From Arthrobacter sp. M2012083 (lineage in GTDB: Bacteria; Actinomycetota; Actinomycetes; Actinomycetales; Micrococcaceae): 64,000 nt of DNA. The notes beneath the pieces are model-generated. The model was not told where the DNA came from and ran no database searches. It saw nothing but the letters and a program-made list of their open reading frames with translations. Position numbers and translations under genes: made by a program. The stretch covers positions 1 through 64,000 of the forward strand of contig NZ_AKKK01000062.1 of assembly GCF_000281065.1 (NCBI RefSeq), in the 5' to 3' direction. Of the stretch, positions 1 through 7,734 are shown piece after piece; positions within the stretch are counted from its first letter, which is position 1, and the number at the start of each line of letters is the position of its first letter.

Positions 1-931
1 TGCGGCGTATCGGCGGGATCCGCGGTCGGTGGTCGGGCGCGCCAGCCGTGCCGCCGCCGAGCGGATGGTGAGCCTGCGCCCGGCCCCGGACACCATGACG
101 TACCTGACCGCCCTGCTGCCGGTCGCCCAAGGGGTGGCGGTTTACGCTGCTCTTTGCCAGGCTGCTGATTCGGCCCGTTCCAGCGGTGATGCGGGCTCTG
201 GCGTTGTCCCGACCCGTGGTCAGGTCATGGCCGATACCTTGGTCGAGCGCGTCACCGGCACACCTGGCGGGATTTCAGGGATCAACCTGGACCTTGTCAT
301 GACCGACCGCACCCTGTTCCAAGGCGACAGCGAACCAGCCCGGCTCAAGGGTTACGGAATCGTCCCCGCAGAATGGGGAAGGGTACTTCTCGGCCCGGGA
401 CAAACCGCAACCGCGAAACCGACTGCAACCCAGGGGCAGACCGCAACCCTGGAACTGACCGCAACCTTGGGGCAGGCAGCGGCGAACCTATCCTCCGGCC
501 GGGGGCGAACCGGCAAAGATCACGCGGGAACGCCGGATACAGAGCTCAGTGTCTGGCTTCGGCGGCTTTACACCGCGCCGGCCACGGGTGAGCTCCTGAG
601 CATGGACTCCAAAGCCCGGCTCTTCCCGAGGCGGCTTCGGCGTTTCATTGAAACCCGCGACGATACCTGCCGGATGCCGTACTGTGATGCGCCCATCCGG
701 CATATCGACCATGTGGTTCCTTGGCGTTCCGGAGGGAAAACGAACCTCGCCAACGGTGCAGGACTGTGCGAGGCGTGCAACCACACCAAGGAAAACCCCG
801 GCTGGGCCAGCAAAACCGTACATGCTGACGCGCACGGGGGCGTCCACACCCTGGAAATCAGCACCCCCACCGGACACAGCTACCAATCCAAAGCCCCACC
901 CCTGCCCGGACACCGCCCCTCCAGAACATAG
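1..931 (+). CDS. DUF222/HNH endonuclease domain protein, 5' end missing
   Basis: The reading frame is already open at base 2, so the start lies outside the window and about 309 codons are visible. The C-terminal third has an HNH nuclease signature: CRMPYC, then HIDHVVPW, then a second Cys pair in CEAC followed by N-H-T-K. The upstream part resembles the end of a DUF222 domain (the 13E12-type family abundant in actinobacteria). These proteins are presumed DNA nucleases; their biological role is unsettled. A four-unit 18-base repeat (TATxxx in protein) sits in the linker before the HNH domain. Confident of the family, not of the function. Confidence 0.85.
   Translation, partial: AAYRRDPRSVVGRASRAAAERMVSLRPAPDTMTYLTALLPVAQGVAVYAALCQAADSARSSGDAGSGVVPTRGQVMADTLVERVTGTPGGISGINLDLVMTDRTLFQGDSEPARLKGYGIVPAEWGRVLLGPGQTATAKPTATQGQTATLELTATLGQAAANLSSGRGRTGKDHAGTPDTELSVWLRRLYTAPATGELLSMDSKARLFPRRLRRFIETRDDTCRMPYCDAPIRHIDHVVPWRSGGKTNLANGAGLCEACNHTKENPGWASKTVHADAHGGVHTLEISTPTGHSYQSKAPPLPGHRPSRT
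404..475 (+). repeat. Four tandem 18-base units inside the HNH gene
   Basis: Four consecutive units, 404-421, 422-439, 440-457 and 458-475, each begin ACYGCAACC and encode TATAKP, TATQGQ, TATLEL and TATLGQ. Since 18 bases keep the frame, copy number could vary without disrupting the gene. It falls in the variable linker between the DUF222 and HNH parts. Confidence 0.85.
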
Positions 932-971
932 ACATCCACCGGCTGGAGCTGCGACGCCTCAAGTTGCGCAC

Positions 972-1003
972 AAAAAAGCGGACAGCGATTGCTCGCTGTC
1001 CGC
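972..1003 (-). terminator. Rho-independent terminator of nrdHIEF
   Basis: A perfect 11-bp stem (978-988 with 993-1003, loop TTGC) is followed on the minus strand by six T residues (972-977). It lies 30 bases past the nrdF stop. A second weaker hairpin (AAGACGAC with GTCGTCTT) overlaps the nrdF stop itself. Confidence 0.9.
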
Positions 1004-1032
1004 CTCCTAAAAGACGACTAATAGACGTCGTC

Positions 1033-2007
1033 TTAGAACTCCCAGTCTTCATCCTCCGTGTTGACAGCCTTGCCAATCACGTAGGAAGAGCCTGAGCCGG
1101 AGAAGAAGTCGTGGTTCTCATCCGCGTTCGGGGACAGGGCCGAAAGGATGGCCGGGTTCACATCGGTGACGGACGCCGGGAACATGGCCTCGTAGCCGAG
1201 GTTCATGAGGGCCTTGTTGGCGTTGTAGTGCAGGAACTTCTTGACGTCCTCGGCCAGGCCGACACCGTCGTAGAGGTCGTGCGTGTACTGGACTTCGTTT
1301 TCGTACAGCTCGAAGAGCAGCTCGAAGGTGTAGTCCTTGATTTCCTGCTTGCGGGCCTCGGAAACCTTCTCCAAGCCCTTCTGGAACTTGTAGCCGATGT
1401 AGTAACCGTGCACGGCCTCGTCGCGAATGATGAGGCGGATGAGGTCGGCCGTGTTCGTGAGCTTGGCGCGCGAAGACCAGTACATGGGCAGGTAGAAGCC
1501 CGAGTAGAACAGGAAGCTCTCCAGCAGCGTGGAAGCAACCTTGCGCTTCAGGGGATCGTCACCTTGGTAGTAGTCCATGACGATCTGAGCCTTCTTCTGC
1601 AGGTTCTCGTTCTCGAGGGACCAGCGGAAAGCGTCGTCAATCTCCTTGGTGGAGCACAGCGTGGAGAAGATGGACGAGTAGGACTTGGCGTGCACCGACT
1701 CCATGAAAGCGATGTTGGTGTACACGGCTTCTTCGTGTGGGGTGATCGCGTCCGGAATCAGCGAAACGGCGCCGACGGTGCCCTGGATGGTGTCCAGGAG
1801 AGTAAGGCCGGTAAACACGCGCATGGTGAGCTGCTGCTCGTCGGGCGTCAGCGTGTGCCACGACTGGACGTCGTTGGACAGCGGCACCTTCTCCGGCAAC
1901 CAGAAGTTGTTGACCAGTCGGTTCCAGACTTCCACGTCCTTGTCGTCCTGGATCTTGTTCCAGTTGATGGCCTCGACGTGTGTCAGCAGCTTGACCTTTT
2001 CGGTCAT
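1033..2007 (-). CDS. nrdF: Ribonucleoside-diphosphate reductase class Ib, beta subunit NrdF
   Basis: This is the 324-residue small subunit that houses the dinuclear metal centre and tyrosyl radical used by NrdE to reduce ribonucleotides. Ferritin-like helices carry the metal ligands: the ESVHAKSYS segment (Glu and His, with the nearby Tyr as radical candidate) and DEAVHGYY (Glu and His). The length is normal for the family. The ATG start has AAGGGGA about 5 bases upstream. It is the last gene of nrdHIEF, 121 bases after nrdE, with a strong hairpin in that gap. Confidence 0.97.
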   Translation of the reverse strand: MTEKVKLLTHVEAINWNKIQDDKDVEVWNRLVNNFWLPEKVPLSNDVQSWHTLTPDEQQLTMRVFTGLTLLDTIQGTVGAVSLIPDAITPHEEAVYTNIAFMESVHAKSYSSIFSTLCSTKEIDDAFRWSLENENLQKKAQIVMDYYQGDDPLKRKVASTLLESFLFYSGFYLPMYWSSRAKLTNTADLIRLIIRDEAVHGYYIGYKFQKGLEKVSEARKQEIKDYTFELLFELYENEVQYTHDLYDGVGLAEDVKKFLHYNANKALMNLGYEAMFPASVTDVNPAILSALSPNADENHDFFSGSGSSYVIGKAVNTEDEDWEF

Positions 2008-2045
2008 TTCATCCCCTTAAGCGATGGTTTTCTTGAGATAAGCCT

Positions 2046-2073
2046 ACGACGGCGGGTGGTAACCCGCCGTCGT
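2046..2073 (-). other. Strong hairpin between nrdE and nrdF
   Basis: ACGACGGCGGGT (2046-2057) pairs perfectly with 2062-2073 across the four-base loop GGTA. No T-run follows on the minus strand, so it does not look like a standard terminator of nrdE. A smaller hairpin (GCGGC-TAAA-GCCGC, 2091-2104) lies next to it. Possible roles are mRNA processing or partial termination that sets the NrdE:NrdF ratio; this is inference. Confidence 0.6.
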
Positions 2074-2128
2074 ACTCTTTAGTTTTGTTTGCGGCTAAAG
2101 CCGCGATTTATCAACCGATAAAGGCTGA

Positions 2129-4312
2129 TCACAGCATGCAGCTAACGCAGCCTTCCACCTCAGTGCCCTCCAGCGCGAGCTGGCGGAGACGGATGTAGTA
2201 GAGGGTCTTGATGCCCTTGCGCCATGCGTAGATCTGCGCCTTGTTGATGTCGCGCGTCGTGGCGGTGTCCTTGAAGAACAGCGTCAAGGACAGGCCCTGG
2301 TCCACGTGCTGCGTGGCAGCGGCGTAGGTGTCGATGATCTTCTCGTAGCCGATTTCGTAGGCATCCTGGTAGTACTCCAGGTTGTCGTTGGTCAGGTAAG
2401 GGGCCGGGTAGTAAACGCGGCCGATCTTGCCTTCCTTGCGGATTTCGATCTTGGCGGCCACCGGGTGGATCGAGGACGTGGAGTTGTTGATGTAGCTGAT
2501 GGAACCGGTGGGCGGAACGGCCTGCAGGTTCTGGTTGTAGATACCGTGCTCCATGACGGAAGCCTTCAGCTCGCGCCAGTCATCCTGGGTGGGGATGTGG
2601 TGGCCGGCGAAGAGCTCGCGGACGCGTTCCGTCTCCGGAACCCATTCCTGCTCGGTGTACTTGTCGAAGAACTCACCGGAAGCGTAGGTGGACTTCTCGA
2701 AGCCGCCGAACTTCTGGCCGGTCTCGATGGCCAGGCGGTTCGAAGCGCGCAGGGCGTGGAACAGCACCGTGTAGAAGTAGATGTTGGTGAAGTCCAGGCC
2801 CTCTTCGGAACCGTAGTGGACGTGCTCACGGGCAAGGTAGCCGTGGAGGTTCATCTGTCCGAGGCCAATCGCGTGGCTCTGGGCATTGCCCTGGGCGATG
2901 GAAGGCACGGAGTTGATGTACGACATGTCCGAAACAGCGCTGAGGGCGCGGATGGAGGTCTCAATGGAGAGCCCAAAGTCCGGCGAATCCATGGTCTTGG
3001 CGATGTTCATGGAACCGAGGTTGCAGGAAATGTCCTTGCCAACGGTCTCGTAGCTCAGGTCCTCGGCGTAGATGGACGGCGAAGAAACCTGCAGGATCTC
3101 CGAGCACAGGTTGCTCATGGTGATCTTGCCATCAATCGGGTTGGCCCGGTTCACGGTGTCCTCGAACATGATGTACGGGTAGCCGGACTCGAACTGGATC
3201 TCCGCGAGGGTCTGGAAGAACTCGCGGGCGCTGATCTTGGTCTTCTTGATCCGGGAATCATCAACCATCTCGTAGTACTTCTCGGTCACCGAAATATCGG
3301 AGAACGGAACGCCGTAGACCTTCTCGACGTCGTACGGGGAGAAGAGGTACATGTCCTCGTTCTTCTTGGCGAGCTCGAACGTGATGTCCGGAACCACAAC
3401 GCCCAAGGAGAGCGTCTTGATGCGGATCTTCTCGTCGGCGTTCTCACGCTTGGTGTCCAGGAAGCGGTGGATGTCCGGGTGGTGGGCATGCAGGTACACG
3501 GCACCTGCGCCCTGGCGGGCACCGAGCTGGTTGGCGTAGGAGAAGCTGTCTTCAAGGAGCTTCATCACGGGAATGACGCCGGAGGACTGGTTCTCGATCT
3601 GCTTGATCGGGGCACCGTGCTCGCGGATGTTGGTGAGCGAAAGGGCTACACCGCCGCCGCGCTTGGAAAGCTGCAGCGCGGAGTTGATGGCGCGGGCAAT
3701 CGACTCCATGTTGTCTTCAATGCGGAGCAGGAAGCAGGAGACGAGCTCGCCTCGCTGTGCCTTTCCGGCGTTTAGGAACGTGGGGGTAGCCGGCTGGAAG
3801 CGGCCGTCAATGATTTCGTCGACGAGGCGGTTGGCCAGCTCTTCGTTACCGCGGGCCAGGTGCAGGGCCACCATGCAGACGCGGTCTTCGTAGCGCTCAA
3901 GGAAACGCTTGCCGTCAAAAGTCTTCAGCGTGTAGGACGTGTAGAACTTGAAGGCGCCGAGGAAGGTCTCGAAGCGGAACTTCTTCTTGTACGCGCGATT
4001 GAAGAGGTCGCGGATGAAGTTCATCGTGTACTGGTCGAGGGTTTCGCGCTCGTAGTACTGGTTCTTCACCAGGTAGTCGAGCTTCTCTTCCAGGTCGTGG
4101 AAGAACACCGTGTTGTTGTTCACGTGCTGCAGGAAGTACTGGTGCGCAGCTTCACGGTCGGCTTCGAACTGGATCTCACCGTTGGGGCCATACAGGTTCA
4201 GCATGGCGTTGAGCTCGTGATAACCCAGGCCCTTGAAAGCCTCAGGCAGCGGCTTCTTGACCGTGTCCACAGCGCCCCCGGTTACTTCTGTTTCTGCGAC
4301 AGTTGTGTCCAA
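2129..4312 (-). CDS. nrdE: Ribonucleoside-diphosphate reductase class Ib, alpha subunit NrdE
   Basis: This 727-residue catalytic subunit reduces ribonucleoside diphosphates. Visible signatures are SNLCSEILQ (with the active-site Cys), the second redox Cys in DISCNLGSMNI, the PPTGSISYINNSTSSIHP region, and the C-terminal CVSC tail that takes electrons from NrdH. The proposed start is TTG at 4310-4312, overlapping nrdI by 31 bases, with GGAAAAG upstream. A GTG at 4268-4270 (residue 15), just past the nrdI stop, is a reasonable alternative. The protein is otherwise full length and intact. Confidence 0.96.
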   Translation of the reverse strand: MDTTVAETEVTGGAVDTVKKPLPEAFKGLGYHELNAMLNLYGPNGEIQFEADREAAHQYFLQHVNNNTVFFHDLEEKLDYLVKNQYYERETLDQYTMNFIRDLFNRAYKKKFRFETFLGAFKFYTSYTLKTFDGKRFLERYEDRVCMVALHLARGNEELANRLVDEIIDGRFQPATPTFLNAGKAQRGELVSCFLLRIEDNMESIARAINSALQLSKRGGGVALSLTNIREHGAPIKQIENQSSGVIPVMKLLEDSFSYANQLGARQGAGAVYLHAHHPDIHRFLDTKRENADEKIRIKTLSLGVVVPDITFELAKKNEDMYLFSPYDVEKVYGVPFSDISVTEKYYEMVDDSRIKKTKISAREFFQTLAEIQFESGYPYIMFEDTVNRANPIDGKITMSNLCSEILQVSSPSIYAEDLSYETVGKDISCNLGSMNIAKTMDSPDFGLSIETSIRALSAVSDMSYINSVPSIAQGNAQSHAIGLGQMNLHGYLAREHVHYGSEEGLDFTNIYFYTVLFHALRASNRLAIETGQKFGGFEKSTYASGEFFDKYTEQEWVPETERVRELFAGHHIPTQDDWRELKASVMEHGIYNQNLQAVPPTGSISYINNSTSSIHPVAAKIEIRKEGKIGRVYYPAPYLTNDNLEYYQDAYEIGYEKIIDTYAAATQHVDQGLSLTLFFKDTATTRDINKAQIYAWRKGIKTLYYIRLRQLALEGTEVEGCVSCML

Positions 4313-4761
4313 AACTTTTCCAGCCCTTCGTTGACCCGTTGAACGTCTTCCGGCGTCCCCATGAGTTCAAATTTGTAAAGATGCGGCACCTTGCACTTAA
4401 CGGAGATGATGTCCCCCGCTGCGCAGTAGTTATCCGCGAAATTGGTGTTCCCTGCTCCAATAACACCCCGGATCAGTTTCCTGTTCCGGGGATCGTTCAA
4501 AAACCTGATGACCTGTTTCGGCACCGAACCTTCGCCGTTTGTTCCGCCGTAAGTGGGCAGTACAAGGACGAACGGTTCGAGGGCCTGCAGCGGAGCATCC
4601 TGGGCATATAAAGGGATGCGCGCTGCATCCCTGCCCAATTTTTGGACGAATCGTTTGGTGTTCTCGGAGGTCGAGGAAAAGTAGATCAGGTGACTCCTGG
4701 TGGTGACAGCTTCCGCAGCTTCGCGAACGGTTGCCGCTGCCAGCGGTGCCATGGGAGTCAC
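4282..4761 (-). CDS. nrdI: NrdI flavodoxin-like protein
   Basis: This FMN protein supplies the oxidant that assembles the manganese/tyrosyl radical cofactor of NrdF. Of 159 residues, the first 20 or so are an N-terminal extension. Then come IYFSSTSENT (FMN phosphate loop), LPTYGG, and GNTNFADNYC (isoalloxazine contact). It sits between nrdH and nrdE, as is standard for class Ib operons, and overlaps the proposed nrdE start. Confidence 0.95.
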   Translation of the reverse strand: MTPMAPLAAATVREAAEAVTTRSHLIYFSSTSENTKRFVQKLGRDAARIPLYAQDAPLQALEPFVLVLPTYGGTNGEGSVPKQVIRFLNDPRNRKLIRGVIGAGNTNFADNYCAAGDIISVKCKVPHLYKFELMGTPEDVQRVNEGLEKFWTQLSQKQK

Positions 4762-4815
4762 CTCGACTACATAGGAATTCTGAGTTTGCTGTGGTGGCGA
4801 AGTTTGAATGGAAAC

Positions 4816-5058
4816 TTAGGCCACGGAGGAAACAGCCTGGGCCAGTTCCTCGATCTTGTCCGGGCGGAAACCAGACCAGTGGTCCTGCTCGGTCACGACA
4901 ACCGGCGCCTGCATGTAGCCCAGGGCCTTGAGGCGCTCGAGGGCCTCGGCATCCTGGGAGATGTCGACACTCTGGTAGGCAATGCCCTTCTTGTCGAGTG
5001 CACGGTAGGTTGCGTTGCACTGAACACAGGCCGGCTTCGTGTAAACCGTAACGGTCAT
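4816..5058 (-). CDS. nrdH: NrdH glutaredoxin-like electron donor
   Basis: An 80-residue thioredoxin-fold protein that reduces NrdE. The redox motif is C11-V-Q-C14, and the WSGFRPDKI segment near the C-terminus is typical of NrdH. The start ATG follows AAGGGGACAGGGATC. It is the first gene of nrdHIEF, so the operon promoter and its regulatory sites should lie in 5059-5452. Confidence 0.96.
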   Translation of the reverse strand: MTVTVYTKPACVQCNATYRALDKKGIAYQSVDISQDAEALERLKALGYMQAPVVVTEQDHWSGFRPDKIEELAQAVSSVA

Positions 5059-5205
5059 GATCCCTGTCCCCTTAGTTGAAGTCTGTCGCTCTTCGTATCT
5101 GGCGGGCTCAACCGGAACTAGGTTCTGAATCCGATACCGGCCCGCGGGCTGCCGTGACAGCCAACACGCTTATTTAGTCTTGTGCTGGTTTCCCGCTCAA
5201 TCCGT

Positions 5206-5231
5206 AAATCGATACTACATGTAGTGCAAGC
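5206..5231 (-). promoter_or_regulatory. Candidate NrdR box in the nrdH promoter
   Basis: The perfect palindrome ACTACATGTAGT (5214-5225), extending outward as ATACTACATGTAGTGC, fits the general NrdR-box pattern (acaCwATATAwGtgt-like). It contains a minus-strand TAGTAT that could be the -10 element, so NrdR binding would block transcription. The usual second box about 31 bases away is not clear; a weaker TGTATTACA lies at 5255-5263. Confidence 0.5.
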
Positions 5232-5285
5232 GCCTCGCCGGAACCCCAAGATGATGTATTACAAGTATGTCATTCAATCCACCGC

Positions 5286-5361
5286 TCGTCCACAGGCGGG
5301 GGCCCTCAAAATGTCCGTGATTCCGCCGAATTGAGAGATGTCATCCACACCCTGTGGACTA
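5286..5361. promoter_or_regulatory. Three DnaA-box-like 9-mers upstream of nrdH
   Basis: TCGTCCACA (5286-5294), TCATCCACA (5341-5349) and, on the other strand, TAGTCCACA (5353-5361) each differ from the DnaA box TTRTCCACA only at position 2. The last two face each other as CCACA-ccc-TGTGG. DnaA boxes control nrd genes in E. coli; a role here is inference. The remaining intergenic sequence up to the LysR gene holds nothing else I can name. Confidence 0.35.
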
Positions 5362-5452
5362 CTTAGCCACATTTAATCTTCAGCGTGTCGCCCGGATACG
5401 GCGTGTCGTGACACTTTGAAAATGTGGCGTGGCGAACAGCTAAAATCGGCTG

Positions 5453-6418
5453 ATGGTCAACCTTCTCCATCTCCGCACGTTGATGGAGGTCACCCGGTTG
5501 GGTTCCTTCGCAGCCGCTGCCGCCCAACTCGGCTACACAGCTTCAGCAGTCTCCCAACAGATGGCTGCGCTGGAACGCGATACCGGCGTCGAGCTCTTCC
5601 AGCGGTCAGCCCGCAGCGTTGTCCCAACGGAGGCCGCGTTGACCATGACCCGGCACGCCTCGAAAGTGCTGACCGACGTCGAGGCCCTCATGGCAGCAGC
5701 CTCCAGGACCAATGACTCCCCCGCGCAGGAGCTGAGGCTTGGCATTTTCCCCAGCCTCGCAACCTACGTACTGCCGGACATCCTCAGGAATGAGCGATGG
5801 AGCGGACTGGGTATCGAGCTGCGGGTCTCCGTGGCCGAGCCGGCACAAACCATTCAAGGCCTGCGCAGCGGCGGTGAACTGGATGTGGCGCTGGTCTACC
5901 AGGTAGGGCAGTCCGGCCTGGCGTGGCCTCATTCACTCGAACGCCAGTGGATTGGCGACGACGACTTCCGCGTAGTGCTGCCGGCATCCTGGAAGATCCG
6001 CGAGGACGCCGAGATCGAAGCAGCACATCTATCCGATATGCCGTGGATCGTCCACCATCCCGGCACCAGCGATGCCTTGGTGATCGAACGCCTGTTCGCC
6101 AGCTGCAACCTGCACCCACGGGTGGTGGCGTACAGCGACGACTTCCACGCGAGCCTGGAGATGACAGCCGCCGGCCTTGGTGCCTCGCTGGTACCGGAGC
6201 TGGCACTGCGCAACCGGCCACCCGGCGTCGTGGTTCTTGACGTACCGGACATCCGGCTGGCGCGGAACGTGTTCGCCCTGCTCATCAACGAAAAGCGCAC
6301 AGCCCAAGTGCAGTTGTTCACACAGCTGCTTGCGGACACCCTCAGGGACACCTCCGGAAAGAGTGGCCTTCATCCCCTGAAATCCGCTCCTGTCAAGGGC
6401 CGCAAGCTCCAGAGGTGA
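5453..6418 (+). CDS. LysR-family transcriptional regulator
   Basis: A 321-residue protein with the N-terminal LysR winged helix (residues 1-60: FAAAAAQLGYTASAVSQQ as the recognition helix region, then LERDTGVELFQRSAR), followed by a LysR substrate-binding domain. It is divergent from nrdHIEF, but the 394-base gap and lack of a metabolic partner gene give no hint of its ligand. Some LysR proteins regulate a divergent neighbour; I see no evidence that this one controls nrd. Confidence 0.9.
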   Translation: MVNLLHLRTLMEVTRLGSFAAAAAQLGYTASAVSQQMAALERDTGVELFQRSARSVVPTEAALTMTRHASKVLTDVEALMAAASRTNDSPAQELRLGIFPSLATYVLPDILRNERWSGLGIELRVSVAEPAQTIQGLRSGGELDVALVYQVGQSGLAWPHSLERQWIGDDDFRVVLPASWKIREDAEIEAAHLSDMPWIVHHPGTSDALVIERLFASCNLHPRVVAYSDDFHASLEMTAAGLGASLVPELALRNRPPGVVVLDVPDIRLARNVFALLINEKRTAQVQLFTQLLADTLRDTSGKSGLHPLKSAPVKGRKLQR

Positions 6419-6468
6419 ATTGCGGCGAAGTGCTGGAACCCGCCGGTTGATGGGGTTAGATTGATCAC

Positions 6469-6975
6469 ATGGGCAAGGTAGCGAGCAAACATTTTGGGGA
6501 GATCGAGCTCAATCACGGGCGTGAACATTGCTTCGTCGCGAGACACGAACTTGGCGGCAACCAGCTTGAGCTGGACCTCAATGTCACCGCGCACGACCAC
6601 TTCGATGAGGCGGCCATGCGCAAGGTGGACTATAGATTGCGCTTCCTGCCGGAACTCGTGGACCAGGTCAGGGAAATGATCGCCGATGAACTCGACCAGG
6701 ACGGCACCAACCCCCAACAGTTCCTGCACTTCCACAGCTCGCAGCTCAAGGAAGAGCAACTCGAATCGGTCTTTGGTGTCAGAGACAAGGGCCAGCTCAC
6801 CAACGACGTCTTCCTGAAAGCCCTCAAACTCGGCCATGTGGCCATCTACCCGGGTCAGCCGGAACGGTACTTCGTGTTGGACTTCACCCTCGGCTCACAC
6901 TTCACCGACGAGCTGCTGGTAGTGGCAGCTGATGAGGACGGCGTAGTTGACGACGAAATCCTTTGGGAGTCGTAA
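6469..6975 (+). CDS. Conserved hypothetical protein, DUF2004-like
   Basis: A 168-residue acidic soluble protein with no signal peptide or membrane segment. Residues 30-60 (LELDLNVTAHDHFDEAAM) resemble the DUF2004 family, though I am not certain. It starts 50 bases after the LysR gene on the same strand, so the two may be co-transcribed. No function can be assigned. Confidence 0.75.
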   Translation: MGKVASKHFGEIELNHGREHCFVARHELGGNQLELDLNVTAHDHFDEAAMRKVDYRLRFLPELVDQVREMIADELDQDGTNPQQFLHFHSSQLKEEQLESVFGVRDKGQLTNDVFLKALKLGHVAIYPGQPERYFVLDFTLGSHFTDELLVVAADEDGVVDDEILWES

Positions 6976-7026
6976 ACAGCTTTCAACTGCGAACGACGCC
7001 GGCCGGTCGCAATGTTCGCCGAGAAG

Positions 7027-7734
7027 TCACCATGGCCTATCTACGCCCGGGGCCTTGTCCGGTCCTCGCAGGTACTCGCCGCGTTCCTGACCTTCCGAAC
7101 GCTCCCGCTGGGCCTGTTGCGCGTTCTCTTCAAGCTGCTGAAGCTGTTCCTGTTTCGGAGGCGACGGCGCTTCCTGCTTGGGTGTGGATCCACCGTCGTT
7201 CCGCGACTCGCCCTGCGTGATTTTGCCGTCCAGCCGATCCTGGGCTGCATCCAGGCTGTCACCTTCTCCGGCGGCGTTTGCCGGACCTTCCGCGTGGCAC
7301 TGCGGCGGTGCGCTTGTTGCTGCCGCCATGGCTTCCCTGAACAGTTGGGCGGCGGCATCCCGATCCCCCGCGGCATCCCCCAGCTTCTCAATGCTCAGGA
7401 CCAGATTGACGCGCACTTTGCACTCATCGATGCCGGAGCCGGCTTTCAGGGCTGACTCAAAGTCCTTCCGCGCAGCCGTGAAGTCACCCGCCAAAACGTG
7501 GGCATCCCCGGAGGCGAAATGTGCCTTGTGCGGCTCCAGAATGTTGGCCACCTGCAACCAAGACGCCGCGTTGGCCACCCCCTGCTGCTGCCCGGAATCG
7601 AAGGACTGACCGGCAGAGGCACCCAGCACCCCAACACTCAGGAGCTTCGCCGCAACTGCGAGCGCCACGAGCGCAGGTGGCGCTGACCAGAGCGAAAGGC
7701 TGCTTCGCCGCCGTCGTGCTTTGTCGCCGGTCAT
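7027..7734 (-). CDS. TPR-repeat membrane-anchored protein of the MoxR/VWA cluster
   Basis: A 235-residue protein with an Arg-rich N-terminus (KARRRRSS), one membrane segment at about residues 18-36, a TPR-like region (HFASGDAHVLAGDFTAARKD), and a long charged Gln/Glu/Pro-rich tail. It overlaps the upstream VWA gene by 4 bases (ATGA), so it is the last gene of the MoxR operon. In related Bat/CoxR-type clusters a TPR protein accompanies two VWA proteins, and this fits that slot. The molecular role is unknown. Confidence 0.8.
   Translation of the reverse strand: MTGDKARRRRSSLSLWSAPPALVALAVAAKLLSVGVLGASAGQSFDSGQQQGVANAASWLQVANILEPHKAHFASGDAHVLAGDFTAARKDFESALKAGSGIDECKVRVNLVLSIEKLGDAAGDRDAAAQLFREAMAAATSAPPQCHAEGPANAAGEGDSLDAAQDRLDGKITQGESRNDGGSTPKQEAPSPPKQEQLQQLEENAQQAQRERSEGQERGEYLRGPDKAPGVDRPW

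Noticed and set aside
2306..3775. 489-codon open frame on the plus strand over nrdE
   Set aside because: It is antisense to the well-supported nrdE, has no domain, and reflects GC-rich third positions.
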